A stretch of 64,000 bases of DNA from Paenibacillus monticola (GTDB lineage: Bacteria; Bacillota; Bacilli; Paenibacillales; Paenibacillaceae): contig NZ_WJXB01000005.1 in assembly GCF_009664975.1 (NCBI RefSeq), positions 124,001 through 188,000 of the forward strand. Direction: 5' to 3'. The notes beneath the pieces were generated by a model. It was not told where the DNA came from, did no database searches, and was given only the letters and a program-made list of their open reading frames with translations. This document shows, piece after piece, positions 1-10,023 of this stretch; within the stretch, counting starts at the first letter, position 1, and every line of letters starts with the position of its first letter. The position numbers were made by a program, and so were the translations under genes.

Positions 1-30
1 TTTCCGTACATTCATTTTGGAGGTGCTGTC

Positions 31-1776
31 ATGCTTTTGGAAGCTTTGTACCATGTTCCCCGTGACAAGTGGGCTTACGCCTACGATACAGAAACTATAC
101 ACCTGCGCGTTCGCACCAAACGGAATGATGTAGACTGTGTTGTGGCCTTGACTGGGGATAAATATGATTGGGACCCTACTTATTATGAGATTATGATGGA
201 AAAAGCGGCTTCAGACGATATGTTCGATTATTGGGAAGCAGCGGTCCGTCCGAAATACAAACGTTTGTGCTATACCTTTCGCATCAGCGCCGGTTCTGAG
301 AATATTTATTTACTGGATAATGGTGTCCACCAGGAATGTCCACAACCGCCGAATCATTACTACGAATTCCCTTACATACACAGTATTGATTTGTTCACGG
401 TGCCTGATTGGGCTAAGGACGCCGTCTTTTATCAGATTATGACTGAGCGGTTCGCTAAAGGTGATCCTACTATTGACCCGGAGGGTACGGAGGAGTGGGG
501 TGGCATACCAAAGCTGGATAACTTTTTTGGCGGGGATCTGCTGGGAGTTCTGAACCACCTGGACGATCTGCAGGAGCTTGGTATCAACGCTATTTATTTC
601 ACCCCCCTGTTCCTCTCCCCCTCCAATCACAAATACGACATCGTAGACTATAAAAAAGTTGACCCTCACTTCGGGAGCAATCAACTATTGAAGCAGCTTG
701 TAGCGGAGTGCCACAAAAAAGGAATCCGCGTCATGCTGGACGCCGTATTCAATCATTGCAGCGATAAATTCCCGCCGTTTCAGGATGTTTTGGAGAAGGG
801 TGAATATTCCGTTTATAAGGATTGGTTTCACATGAACTCTTTTCCGGCCGAGATTATCGACGGTATTCCTACGTATGACACGTTTGGTTTTTTTGGTAAT
901 ATGCCCAAGTTCAATACCGCTAATCCCGAGGTTAAATCTTATTTGCTGGAGGTCGCCGAATATTGGATTAAGGAAATTAAAGTGGACGGCTGGCGGCTGG
1001 ATGTGGCTAATGAAGTGGACCATCATTTCTGGCGCGATTTCCGCAAAGTCGTGAAGAATGCCAATCCGGAAGCCTATATTGTCGGCGAGGTTTGGAGTGA
1101 TTCCTTGACCTGGCTGCTCGGAGACCAATTTGATTCCGTGATGAATTATCCATTCTCTGGAACGGTGCTGGAGTTCTTCAACGGCGGCATGAACGGAGTT
1201 ACGTTCGGTCACCGGATTGGGGCTCTGCTGATGCGATACCCGCAACAGACGAATGAAGTCGTCTTTAATCTACTGGGCAGCCATGATACGCCTCGCCTGC
1301 TCACCTGCGTAGGTGAAGATAAACGCCGTCTGAAGCTGGCTGTTGTCTTCCTCTTCACCTTTATGGGAACACCCTGCATTTATTATGGCGATGAAATTGG
1401 CCTGAGTGGGAACCAAGATCCCGATTGCCGTAAATGTATGGAATGGGAGGAAGAGAAGCAGGACCGTGAGCTGTATAACTTCTACCGGGGGATGATTGCT
1501 CTGCGCAAAAAGAACAAAGCCCTGCGGGAAGGTCGCTTCCGCATCCTGCAGGCCCATGAGAGCAACTCCTGCATCGTGTATGAACGGGCCGATACAGTCA
1601 GTCATTTTACGATCTGGATGAACAATGGATCGGAGCCCCGCACACTTAGCCATCCGATGGAGACAGATGATTGGCTGGATGCAATGACGGGTCACCCTGT
1701 TGTCCCTCAAGACGGAATGATGAATATATCCCTTGATCCGTATGGTTACCAGATATTATGCCGTTCTCTTGAGTAG
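31..1776 (+). CDS. GH13 alpha-glycosidase (neopullulanase/cyclomaltodextrinase type)
   Basis: 581-residue cytoplasmic alpha-amylase-family enzyme expected to hydrolyse alpha-1,4/1,6 glucans or cyclodextrins. An N-terminal beta domain (about 1-120) precedes the catalytic barrel. The four GH13 regions are visible: DAVFNH from residue 237, GWRLDV with the nucleophile Asp324, GEVW with the acid Glu353, and SHD with His418/Asp419. There is no signal peptide. An SD (TTGGAGGTG) lies just upstream of the ATG. It converges with glgA across a shared hairpin terminator, so it probably belongs with glycogen or maltodextrin turnover. The substrate cannot be fixed from sequence alone. Confidence 0.9.
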   Translation: MLLEALYHVPRDKWAYAYDTETIHLRVRTKRNDVDCVVALTGDKYDWDPTYYEIMMEKAASDDMFDYWEAAVRPKYKRLCYTFRISAGSENIYLLDNGVHQECPQPPNHYYEFPYIHSIDLFTVPDWAKDAVFYQIMTERFAKGDPTIDPEGTEEWGGIPKLDNFFGGDLLGVLNHLDDLQELGINAIYFTPLFLSPSNHKYDIVDYKKVDPHFGSNQLLKQLVAECHKKGIRVMLDAVFNHCSDKFPPFQDVLEKGEYSVYKDWFHMNSFPAEIIDGIPTYDTFGFFGNMPKFNTANPEVKSYLLEVAEYWIKEIKVDGWRLDVANEVDHHFWRDFRKVVKNANPEAYIVGEVWSDSLTWLLGDQFDSVMNYPFSGTVLEFFNGGMNGVTFGHRIGALLMRYPQQTNEVVFNLLGSHDTPRLLTCVGEDKRRLKLAVVFLFTFMGTPCIYYGDEIGLSGNQDPDCRKCMEWEEEKQDRELYNFYRGMIALRKKNKALREGRFRILQAHESNSCIVYERADTVSHFTIWMNNGSEPRTLSHPMETDDWLDAMTGHPVVPQDGMMNISLDPYGYQILCRSLE

Positions 1777-1800
1777 ATTCACACTCGCAACGAAACAGCA

Positions 1801-1840
1801 AACAGCAAGCTTCCATTTCTCGGAAGCTTGCTGTTTTTTG
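1801..1840. terminator. Intrinsic terminator between the amylase gene and glgA
   Basis: A 14-bp perfect stem (AACAGCAAGCTTCC with its complement, loop of 7) is followed by TTTTTT on the plus strand. It lies between convergent genes, so it ends the amylase transcript and may also stop glgA. Confidence 0.85.
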
Positions 1841-1872
1841 AGCTATAATTCAGAACTTTCTGAAATTTGTCG

Positions 1873-3297
1873 TCATTCCGTAATATCCTCGTAAATATCA
1901 ATGTACTGCTGTGCGGATACGTTCCAGCTGTAATCACCGGAGAAGGCATTTTTGGTGACCTTTTTCCAATGTTCAGGTTTGCTGTAAAAAGATAGAGCAC
2001 GGCGAAGTGTGAACATCATATCATGAGCGTTGTAGTCTTTGAACGTAAAGCCGTTGCCTGTACCCGTCTCCTCATCGTACGCGTGCACGGTATCATTAAG
2101 TCCACCCGTCTCCCGCACGACCGGAATGCTGCCATAACGCAGGGCAAGCAGCTGGCTGATGCCGCAAGGCTCGAACTTCGAGGGCATCAGGAACAGATCG
2201 CTGGCTGCATATATTTTGCGGGATAATGCATCGTTAAACAGGATTTGTGCCGACAGCTTTGTTGGATAACGCAACGCGGCCTCACGGAACCAACGCTCAT
2301 ACACTTCGTCTCCTGTTCCGAGCATCACGAACTGAACATCATCATAGTACAGAAGTTCATCCAAGACGCGAGTCAATAGATCGAGTCCCTTGGAATCAAC
2401 CAGTCGAGTCACCATCGCAACCATTGGTATATATGGAGCTACAGGCAAGCCCAATTCTTGCTGCAGACCCAATTTGTTTTCTGTCTTCTTCGCCAGATTG
2501 GAGCGGTAGCGTGAGAAGATTTGCGGGTCCGTTGCCGGGTTATAGCTCTTAGTATCGATGCCGTTAACAATACCCGTCAGATGATCCGCACGTGAGGTCA
2601 GCAACCCCTCCAGTCCATACCCATAATACGGGGTACGGATTTCTTCCGCATAGGTTGGACTAACTGTGGTTACGTGATCGCTATACACGATACCACCCTT
2701 CATGAAGTTAATGCCCCCATAATATTCCACTCCGCCAAAGTAGCTGCTGTTTAGTCCAAGCAGCTCACCCAGCACCTCATAGGGGAACACCCCTTGGTAT
2801 AACAGGTTGTGTATAGTGAATACAGTGCGTATATTGCTGTAAAAAGGATTGTGGCGATAATGTCCTTGCAGCAGCATTGGAATTACCGCGGCATGCCAGT
2901 CATGACAGTGGAGCACATCAGGCTGGAAATCGATGGCCTCCAGGCATTCCAGCACCGCCCGGTTATAGAACGCAAAACGTTCTCCATCGTCCATATAGCC
3001 ATAAATTCCATCTCTTCCGAAATAATACTCATTGTCAACAAAATATACCGGTATACCCTCATACACTAAACGCTCGATACCACAGTATTGATTGCGCCAG
3101 CCCAAGGGAACATAGACTTCAGTGATATGCTCCATTTGTGAGGTGAATTTTTCTGGAATGCCACGATATTTAGGTATTATCACCCGTACATCTACTCCGG
3201 CGCTCTTCAGCGCCTTGGGTAAGGCACCAATGACATCGGCCAGCCCGCCCGTTTTGATAAATGGATGTGCTTCAGCTGCAGCAAATAACACTTTCAT
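1873..3297 (-). CDS. glgA: Glycogen synthase (ADP-glucose type)
   Basis: 474-residue GT5 glycosyltransferase that transfers glucose from ADP-glucose to the growing alpha-1,4-glucan. The N-terminus carries the ADP-glucose-binding loop KTGGLAD (Lys15), and the C-terminal Rossmann half carries the FEPCG segment with the retaining-enzyme glutamate. The length is typical of bacterial GlgA. ATG start with SD AGGGGGAT. It lies 48 bp downstream of glgB on the same strand, so the pair is most likely one operon, with glgC divergent. Confidence 0.96.
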   Translation of the reverse strand: MKVLFAAAEAHPFIKTGGLADVIGALPKALKSAGVDVRVIIPKYRGIPEKFTSQMEHITEVYVPLGWRNQYCGIERLVYEGIPVYFVDNEYYFGRDGIYGYMDDGERFAFYNRAVLECLEAIDFQPDVLHCHDWHAAVIPMLLQGHYRHNPFYSNIRTVFTIHNLLYQGVFPYEVLGELLGLNSSYFGGVEYYGGINFMKGGIVYSDHVTTVSPTYAEEIRTPYYGYGLEGLLTSRADHLTGIVNGIDTKSYNPATDPQIFSRYRSNLAKKTENKLGLQQELGLPVAPYIPMVAMVTRLVDSKGLDLLTRVLDELLYYDDVQFVMLGTGDEVYERWFREAALRYPTKLSAQILFNDALSRKIYAASDLFLMPSKFEPCGISQLLALRYGSIPVVRETGGLNDTVHAYDEETGTGNGFTFKDYNAHDMMFTLRRALSFYSKPEHWKKVTKNAFSGDYSWNVSAQQYIDIYEDITE

Positions 3298-3345
3298 TTG
3301 TTATCCCCCTAAAATTTACAGTTTCTGAACTAAGTCAATAACTAG

Positions 3346-5265
3346 CTATGATTTACCTTTACGTCCAACTTTCTTTAACACCAGAAAGCTTAACGCCGGT
3401 AGTGTTAGCTCGATACTATTCAACTGATTATGCCATTCCAGCTTGCTGCTCTGTATTGGAGCATTATGCACTCCTGAACCGCCGAACTCTGTATTCTCAG
3501 AGCTGAAGATCTCTTCGTAAGCCCCTGGACGGGGAACACCAATACGGTAGTTGAGACGTTGCATCGGTTGGAAGTTAATAATAAATATCAGCGTATCCAC
3601 AGGCTTCTTGCCCCTACGGATGTACGAGACAATACTTTGTCCGCTATCGTCCGCGTCAATCCACTGATACCCCTCCAGATCATGATCCAGCTCCCATAAT
3701 GCTTTTTCAGAGAGGTAGAGCTTGTTGAGTTCTTTAGTATAGGCTAGCATACGTTGATGGCTCTCATATTCAAGCAGCAGCCAATCCAACTGCTCCTGAT
3801 CCTTCCACTCGATAAATTGGCCGAATTCACTACCCATGAACAGCAGCTTTTTGCCGGGATGGGACATCTGATAACCAAGCAGTTGCCGTAATCCAGCGAA
3901 TTTCTGTTCATAGGAACCTGGCATCTTGTCCAACAAAGACTTCTTGCCATGCACAACCTCATCATGCGATAAAGGCAAGGTATAATTCTCCGCGTACGCA
4001 TAACAAATCGGGAATGTCAGCAGATTATGATGATGCGGACGCGCGCTGAATTCATGTTCTATGTAACCCAGTGTGTCATTCATCCAGCCCATATTCCATT
4101 TGTAGTTAAAGCCTAACCCACCCTCATGAACAGGGGCAGTAACCCCAGGCCAAGCACTTGATTCCTCAGCCATCATCAATGCTTTAGGATAATAATGAAA
4201 GATAGCCTTGTTCAGGCGCTGAATAAAGCTGATGGCTTCAAGATTCTCCAAACCGCCATTCGCATTATGACGATATTGATGGCTCTTCTTCTCAAAGTCA
4301 AGGCGCAACATACTCGTGACAGCATCCACACGCATTCCGTCAATATGGTATAGATCAAACCAAAATAGCGCATTGGAGATCAGAAATGAGGATATTTCAG
4401 GCTTGCTGAAATCAAAGGAAAGGGTCCCCCAGCCTGGCTTCTCAGCTAACATCGGATCGGCATATTCATAAAGCGCGGAACCGTCAAACATTCGCAGACC
4501 ATGAGCGTCCTTGGCAAAATGGGCCGGAACCCAATCCAATATCACACCTATGCCTGCCTGATGAAGATGATCAATCAAATACATTAGTTCATGCGGCTCA
4601 CCATAACGGCTTGTTGCTGCAAAATAACCTGTTCCCTGATAGCCCCATGATAAGTCGTATGGATGCTCTGCGAGCGGCATGAATTCTACGTGGGTATAGC
4701 CCATTTCCACCAAATAGGGGATTAACAGTCCAGCAAGTTCCTGATAAGTGTAGAATTCACCGTCTTCCTTCTGACGCCAGGTTCCAAAATGCATTTCGTA
4801 AATATTCACTGGTTGATTGTACGGGGACTTATTCTTGCGCCGCCAAGCTGCGTCTCCCCACTGGTAGCCACCAAGCTCTGCAACAACGGATGCAGTAGCT
4901 GGACGGACCTCAGCTTTGAAGGCAAATGGATCAGCTTTTAGGAAGCTTGTACCCTCTGCGGTCGTAATCCTGTATTTGTAAAAAGTTCCCGGCTCAATCC
5001 CCGGAAAAAAACGACTCCAAAATCCTGAATCGGGTATCTTATATAACGAGTCCATGTTCTGCGTTCCGTCCCAGCCATTATGGTTGCCCGCTAGTCCTAC
5101 ATATGTCGCATGAGGAGCCCACACGGTAAAGCGTACGCCGGAAATGCCTTCTTCAGCGGCAGTGTGCGCGCCCAGCATTGAATAGCTGCGATAATTCGTG
5201 CCTTCATGAAACAAGAAAATATCATCAGATGACGGGAGGGTTTCTGTTGTTGGTGTCTCAGCCAA
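3346..5265 (-). CDS. glgB: 1,4-alpha-glucan branching enzyme
   Basis: 639-residue GH13 branching enzyme that introduces alpha-1,6 branches into glycogen. It has an N-terminal CBM48-like domain (about 25-120). Catalytic regions are DWVPAHF, GMRVDAV with the nucleophile Asp, EESSAWPG with the acid Glu, and LSHDEVVHGK. The start is TTG (5265), preceded by GGTGGTGA at good spacing; the nearby ATG is out of frame. It is the first gene of glgB-glgA. It is shorter than enterobacterial GlgB because the extra N-terminal module is absent, as is common in Firmicutes. Confidence 0.96.
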   Translation of the reverse strand: MAETPTTETLPSSDDIFLFHEGTNYRSYSMLGAHTAAEEGISGVRFTVWAPHATYVGLAGNHNGWDGTQNMDSLYKIPDSGFWSRFFPGIEPGTFYKYRITTAEGTSFLKADPFAFKAEVRPATASVVAELGGYQWGDAAWRRKNKSPYNQPVNIYEMHFGTWRQKEDGEFYTYQELAGLLIPYLVEMGYTHVEFMPLAEHPYDLSWGYQGTGYFAATSRYGEPHELMYLIDHLHQAGIGVILDWVPAHFAKDAHGLRMFDGSALYEYADPMLAEKPGWGTLSFDFSKPEISSFLISNALFWFDLYHIDGMRVDAVTSMLRLDFEKKSHQYRHNANGGLENLEAISFIQRLNKAIFHYYPKALMMAEESSAWPGVTAPVHEGGLGFNYKWNMGWMNDTLGYIEHEFSARPHHHNLLTFPICYAYAENYTLPLSHDEVVHGKKSLLDKMPGSYEQKFAGLRQLLGYQMSHPGKKLLFMGSEFGQFIEWKDQEQLDWLLLEYESHQRMLAYTKELNKLYLSEKALWELDHDLEGYQWIDADDSGQSIVSYIRRGKKPVDTLIFIINFQPMQRLNYRIGVPRPGAYEEIFSSENTEFGGSGVHNAPIQSSKLEWHNQLNSIELTLPALSFLVLKKVGRKGKS

Positions 5266-5419
5266 TTCATCACCACCTTTTCATATAGGATGCACCTATT
5301 ACATTACCCGAATCTAATCCATTTGAAAATGATTTGCTGGTGAAAAGCTATGTTTTATGGTTGAAAAAAAGGTTCCTGTAATTTTTTCTGATTCATAGCA
5401 ATATATTTCACCTATGCCG

Positions 5420-5447
5420 TTTCAAGCGCTTGTCGAAAGTTTATATT
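5420..5447 (+). promoter_or_regulatory. Candidate glgC promoter with internal palindrome
   Basis: TTTCAA (5420-5425) and TATATT (5442-5447) are 16 bp apart, 35 bp before the glgC ATG. The 10-bp palindrome CAAGCGCTTG (5423-5432) overlaps the -35 and spacer, so it could be an operator. Elements are only moderately close to consensus. Confidence 0.4.
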
Positions 5448-5481
5448 ACAAGCATTGACAAAAAAATGGGAGGGATAACAA

Positions 5482-6705
5482 ATGAGTAAAAAACAATGTA
5501 TCGCCATGTTATTGGCAGGTGGAGAGGGTCGCAGATTGGCACCTTTAACCGCCAATATGGCTAAGCCTGCAGTCCCTTTCGGTGGACAGTATAGAATCAT
5601 TGATTTTCCCCTAAGCAATTGTGTGAATTCCAATATTGATACTGTCGGCGTACTGACACAGTACGCAGCCGAATCCCTGCATCAACATATTGGAGAAGGT
5701 GAGCCGTGGGGGCTCAACTCCAATGTAGACCATGGAGTCACCTTGCTTCCTTCAGGTATTGAAGGTAGAGAGAACTATTTGGGAACCGCCGATGCCATTT
5801 ATAAAAACCTTGAATTTATCGACAGTCATAATCCAGAACATGTATTAATCCTGTCGGCAGATCATATTTACCATATGGATTACCGCACAATGCTTGATTA
5901 TCATCACAGTAAAGGCGCGAAGGCTACGATCTCCGTCATGGAGGTTCCATGGGAGGAAGCCAGCCGCTTTGGTGTAATGAACGTGAATGATGAACTGAAA
6001 ATCTCTGAATTTGCGGAAAAACCAAAGGTTCCAAAGAGCAATTTAGCTTCAATGGGCATCTATCTGTTTCGTTGGGACTATCTGAAGGAATATTTGCTGC
6101 GCGATGCTGCAAATCCAGCTTCCAGCCATGATTTTGGTAAAGACATCATCCCAAGTATGCTTGACAGTAATGACGACTTGTTCGCCTACCGCTTCGAAGG
6201 CTACTGGAGAGATGTAGGAACTGTGAGCAGTCTCTGGGAGGCCCACATGGATCTGTTACAGGCTGATAACGGCTTTCAGATCGATAATACACGCTGGCCA
6301 ATGTATAGCCGGGCCCGCCGTCCCAAGCTTGCCGTTCATAAAGCACGTGTTCAACTTCCAGCTACAGATTGCCTTGTGAATGAATTCAGCACCATGGAAG
6401 GCAGCCTATTCCGTTCGGTCATCTTCGGAGGTGTGGAGATTGGTAAACTGTCCCAGATTAAACAGAGCGTGATTATGCCTGGTGTACGTATAGGCCGTGG
6501 TGTACAGATCGAAAATGCCATTATCGGCGAAGGCGCCGTCATCAAAGATGGAGCCATTATCAAAGGCAGTTCAGACAACATTGTTGTTGTAGGGCCTCAT
6601 GAGATCGTAGCTGCTAAACCGGTCATCCGTACCCAACCTTCCCGTCTGCTTCAGGATGTATATGAGAAAACTGGACGACTGCGGGCCGAAGGCCTTCCAT
6701 CATAA
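5482..6705 (+). CDS. glgC: Glucose-1-phosphate adenylyltransferase (ADP-glucose pyrophosphorylase)
   Basis: 407-residue nucleotidyltransferase making ADP-glucose from ATP and glucose-1-phosphate, the committed step of glycogen synthesis. The N-terminal motif [13 protein letters not shown] and the substrate-lysine motif FAEKP are present, and the C-terminal quarter has the left-handed beta-helix hexapeptide pattern. The ATG is preceded by GGGAGGGAT. It is transcribed away from glgBA from a 216-bp intergenic region and ends at its own hairpin terminator. There is no glgD-like paralogue here, in contrast to B. subtilis. Confidence 0.97.
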   Translation: MSKKQCIAMLLAGGEGRRLAPLTANMAKPAVPFGGQYRIIDFPLSNCVNSNIDTVGVLTQYAAESLHQHIGEGEPWGLNSNVDHGVTLLPSGIEGRENYLGTADAIYKNLEFIDSHNPEHVLILSADHIYHMDYRTMLDYHHSKGAKATISVMEVPWEEASRFGVMNVNDELKISEFAEKPKVPKSNLASMGIYLFRWDYLKEYLLRDAANPASSHDFGKDIIPSMLDSNDDLFAYRFEGYWRDVGTVSSLWEAHMDLLQADNGFQIDNTRWPMYSRARRPKLAVHKARVQLPATDCLVNEFSTMEGSLFRSVIFGGVEIGKLSQIKQSVIMPGVRIGRGVQIENAIIGEGAVIKDGAIIKGSSDNIVVVGPHEIVAAKPVIRTQPSRLLQDVYEKTGRLRAEGLPS

Positions 6706-6738
6706 ATAATCACAACACATCTGAGTTCCAAAAAATAT

Positions 6739-6790
6739 AAAGGGGCTGCTGCAACGGTCGTACCAGACCTATGCAGTAGCCCCTTCGTTT
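6739..6790. terminator. Terminator between glgC and the GNAT gene
   Basis: A long stem pairs AAGGGGCT-CTGCA with TGCAG-AGCCCCTT, with a single bulge each side. It lies between convergent genes and may work in both directions; the T-tract on the plus strand is short. Confidence 0.7.
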
Positions 6791-6792
6791 AT

Positions 6793-7866
6793 CTATATAC
6801 CTCTCCACTCTCGATCCAACAGGCTCATCTCAATGCAATCCACATATTGCTCGCCGAACAATGCTGCTTCTCGTTGTATCCCTTCACGCACAAAACCCGA
6901 TGCTTCGTAGCATTTCAATGCTGCGGTATTAAAGGCGAAGGCACCAAGCGACAGGCGGTGAAGACCTAAGCTGTCAAAGCCAATCCGCAGGACTTCTTGA
7001 ATCATACGCTGTCCAAATCCTCGCCCTTGATACTGTGGATCTACCACCACCCGGCCGATCCGGGCGGAACCATTAACCCGATCAATTCCAGCAAGACTTA
7101 AATGACCGACCACTTGCTGTGTTTCTTTGTGCACTGCACTGTAGATTAATATAGTGGATTGCCCGGTATCGTTAGCACCATTCATATATTCTTTAAGCTG
7201 CTTATCGACCAAAGGAAACGAAAGTGAAGGGCCTGCCCACTGCTTGAGAAACTCTGGCGAAATGCTCCAGCTTTTCACAGAATCAAAATCAGCCTCAGCA
7301 AAATAGCGCAGAAGTAGTTCATCTGAATCAGCTGATTTTTTAAAATGCTCATACAGATTAACTAAACGGCCCCCGCCAACATCATTTATCCCCATATAGT
7401 GAAAACCCAGACCCTGATAAAAACGGTTGAGCTTTATATTACTAGCTAAGGTATCAAATCGAAGCGACTTATACCCTAGCTCCTGAGCTAGATCCGCAGC
7501 ATACATCAGCAATTGCCGCCCAAGCCCTGCTCCACGATAGGGCTCAGCTACGGCCAAACGGTGTAAATAGGCATATGCTTCATCATTTCTAGGGCCCCAG
7601 TACTGTGGATCACTGAACTGCAAGGTGAACATTCCAGCTACATTCTCACCATCCAAAGCCATATAAACATGTCTATCCATAAAGTATCCGGCAATATCCA
7701 GCTCATTAAATTGAGTGGGTGACCATTGCTTAATCCCCTTGCTCTCCATCCACATTGCTGCTTCTCGCAGTAGCTTCAGGACATCTCCCGCTCGATCGAT
7801 ATCTGCGCGAATTATGCTAATTGAGCTATGCGGAGAATGACTGTCTCCGGAAGCCTGCACATTCAT
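6793..7866 (-). CDS. Two-domain GNAT acetyltransferase
   Basis: 357 residues containing two GNAT folds in tandem. The first (about 15-170) has the acetyl-CoA loop PYRGAGLGRQLL. The second (about 190-350, RimJ/RimL-like) has PQYQGRGFGQRM. Substrates are unknown. The ATG at 7866 is chosen because GGAGG lies 6 bases upstream; an upstream in-frame start has no SD. It is the last gene of a minus-strand operon, 34 bp after the histidine kinase, so its acetylation target may relate to that signalling unit (inference). Confidence 0.85.
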   Translation of the reverse strand: MNVQASGDSHSPHSSISIIRADIDRAGDVLKLLREAAMWMESKGIKQWSPTQFNELDIAGYFMDRHVYMALDGENVAGMFTLQFSDPQYWGPRNDEAYAYLHRLAVAEPYRGAGLGRQLLMYAADLAQELGYKSLRFDTLASNIKLNRFYQGLGFHYMGINDVGGGRLVNLYEHFKKSADSDELLLRYFAEADFDSVKSWSISPEFLKQWAGPSLSFPLVDKQLKEYMNGANDTGQSTILIYSAVHKETQQVVGHLSLAGIDRVNGSARIGRVVVDPQYQGRGFGQRMIQEVLRIGFDSLGLHRLSLGAFAFNTAALKCYEASGFVREGIQREAALFGEQYVDCIEMSLLDREWRGI

Positions 7867-7900
7867 TTCTTCGCCTCCTAATTCCCTCACAAAATTCACG

Positions 7901-9328
7901 TTATAATTGGCCTTCAGTGACTATCATTGAACTGGGAAGTTCATCCGTTAGAGGCAAGATGACAGTGACCTGCGTTCCTTTGCCAAGCTCACTGTTCATC
8001 TCAATTTTGCCGTGATGAAGCTCTACAAGCTGCTGAGAGATCGCCAGTCCAAGTCCGGTCCCCCCATTTAAAGCATCCACTTGAAAAAAGCGGTCTCTTA
8101 CTCTGGAAATATGATCGTCACTGATGCCAATTCCGCTATCACGGACAATAATGGCAGTCTCGCTAGCTGAAAAGCGCTGTGCGGTAAGTACAATGCTGGA
8201 ATCTTCGTGGGAAAACTTCACAGCATTATCAACCAGATTTAAAAATACTTGTTTCAGTCGATTGGCATCACCTTTGACATAGATCGCTTCGTCGCATTCA
8301 AGCAGCAAGACAATCCGCTTTTTCTCTGCTTTGGCCCAAATGTTAAGTATCGTCTCTTGCAGCAATACCTTAACATTCACAATGCCGATTGAAAGCTTCA
8401 TCTCATTCTGTTGCAGCTTGGAGAAATCCAGTATCTCTTCTACCAGACCAATCAACCGATCGCTTTCTCTGGAGATAATTCCCATACCAAGCTTAGTTTC
8501 TTCCGGATCATAACCACCTGAGATTAAGGTCTCACTCCAGCCTTTGATACTGGTCAGTGGTGTTCGAAGTTCATGAGAGATCGAGGAAATAAAATCATCC
8601 TTAGTCTGATTGCTTCGCACAATTTCCTCGGCCATATAATTCAGCGTAGCCGCCAAATCAGCGATCTCATATTTGTAATTACCTTTAATACGTGTATTAA
8701 ATCTGCCCTTTGCCATTTGCGCCGAAACCGCCGTAATATTATTGAGCGGCTTCACTATAGAGTTAGCCAGTCCAAAACTGAAAAGAACAACTATGGCCAG
8801 TACAGCAACACCGATACCTATGGACAGCAGTGTAAGATTCAGCAGGTCTTCGTTAATACCTTCAACTGAAGTGAGGTACCGAAGGATATAAGCATCACGG
8901 CCGTGGATTTGCAGTATTTTGGAAACCGCCATCACACTCTCATTGGTTCCAGGCTGTTTGCCTACCCAACGACCGATGCTGCCACCTGCTGCTTCCGGTA
9001 CATCGCTGGTTGTAATGGTGCGGTCTGGTTGAAAACCGGTAGAACTGGTGACCATATCACCTTTTAACGTCAGCACTTCCAGCTCCGTATTGCTCAGCGA
9101 AAACCTGTCCAGCAGGTCCTGCAGCTGAAACGGCGCATGCTCACCCAAAATCTGATATTTCTGGAAATATTCAGCCGTACTGATATGTGTCGTGATTTTG
9201 TTATATACACTGTCATAATAATTCGTTCGAATGGCAAGCAAAAAGATAACTTCCACCAGGAGAAGCGCTAAAGAGACTACAAGTATATAGTGCAGTACGA
9301 TCTGTCTGCGCATCCCCTTCTTTATCAT
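7901..9328 (-). CDS. Sensor histidine kinase, PhoR/ResE type
   Basis: 475-residue membrane kinase. TM1 lies at about 8-30, followed by an extracytoplasmic sensor region of about 130 residues and TM2 at about 165-190. HAMP follows, then HisKA with the SHELRTPLTS phospho-acceptor motif, then HATPase_c with N box (NLVDNAVKF), G1 (DSGIGI) and G2 (GTGLGLA). The start is taken at 9328, where ATGA overlaps the stop of the response regulator by 4 bp, implying translational coupling. Cognate regulator is the upstream gene. Stimulus unknown. Confidence 0.9.
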   Translation of the reverse strand: MIKKGMRRQIVLHYILVVSLALLLVEVIFLLAIRTNYYDSVYNKITTHISTAEYFQKYQILGEHAPFQLQDLLDRFSLSNTELEVLTLKGDMVTSSTGFQPDRTITTSDVPEAAGGSIGRWVGKQPGTNESVMAVSKILQIHGRDAYILRYLTSVEGINEDLLNLTLLSIGIGVAVLAIVVLFSFGLANSIVKPLNNITAVSAQMAKGRFNTRIKGNYKYEIADLAATLNYMAEEIVRSNQTKDDFISSISHELRTPLTSIKGWSETLISGGYDPEETKLGMGIISRESDRLIGLVEEILDFSKLQQNEMKLSIGIVNVKVLLQETILNIWAKAEKKRIVLLLECDEAIYVKGDANRLKQVFLNLVDNAVKFSHEDSSIVLTAQRFSASETAIIVRDSGIGISDDHISRVRDRFFQVDALNGGTGLGLAISQQLVELHHGKIEMNSELGKGTQVTVILPLTDELPSSMIVTEGQL

Positions 9329-10023
9329 TGTCCTTGCCCTTTCCATTTGTAACCGTGCCCCCATACCGTTTGTAAGAATTCGGGCTCTGACGGATTATTC
9401 TCTATCTTCTGGCGAAGACGGCGGATGTTAACATCCACAATCTTAGGATCGCCCATATACTCCTTGCCCCACACATGATCAAGCAGCAGATCGCGGCTAA
9501 GCGGTGTGTTTTCTTTTTCAAGGAAAAATTGGATAAGTGAGAATTCAGTAGGCGTAAGTTCGATCGCGTCACCGTTGCGTTTAAATTGCTTGGAAATAAG
9601 ATCTAGTGTAAAGGGTCCCGAATGAAAAGAAACTTTGGCCGACTGCTCCCGATGCACATTAACCCGGCGCAGCAGTGACTGAATACGAGCGATCAGTTCC
9701 GTTGGACTGAAAGGTTTGCTGATGTGGTCATCAGCACCTACGGACAAGGCATAGACCTTATCTTGCTCCTGAACCTTGGCCGTTAGAAAAATAATACCCA
9801 ACCGTTCGTTGGTCTCCCGTATCCGTCGACACACTTCAAACCCGTCAATACCTGGAACCATTACATCCAGCAGAGCAATATCAATATCAGGGATTGTGGT
9901 CAGCTTGTGCAATGCTTCATTGCCGTCAGCCGCCTCTAATACTTCAAAGCCATTTCGTTTCAGGTTAATTACAATAAAACTGCGGATGGACTCCTCATCC
10001 TCTAGGATCAGAACTTTACTCAT
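9325..10023 (-). CDS. Response regulator, OmpR/PhoB family
   Basis: 232 residues. The receiver domain has the expected acidic pair (LEDEES), phospho-acceptor Asp in LLDVMVPG, Thr in FLTAK and Lys in SKPFSP. The C-terminal winged helix ends in VWGHGYKW, which is typical of OmpR-type regulators. The start overlaps the end of the lipoprotein gene by 8 bp and its stop overlaps the kinase start, so it sits in the middle of a coupled operon. Confidence 0.94.
   Translation of the reverse strand: MSKVLILEDEESIRSFIVINLKRNGFEVLEAADGNEALHKLTTIPDIDIALLDVMVPGIDGFEVCRRIRETNERLGIIFLTAKVQEQDKVYALSVGADDHISKPFSPTELIARIQSLLRRVNVHREQSAKVSFHSGPFTLDLISKQFKRNGDAIELTPTEFSLIQFFLEKENTPLSRDLLLDHVWGKEYMGDPKIVDVNIRRLRQKIENNPSEPEFLQTVWGHGYKWKGQGQ

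Noticed and set aside
685..1245. 186-codon minus-strand frame inside the amylase gene
   Set aside because: Antisense to the GH13 catalytic core; no SD and no family resemblance.
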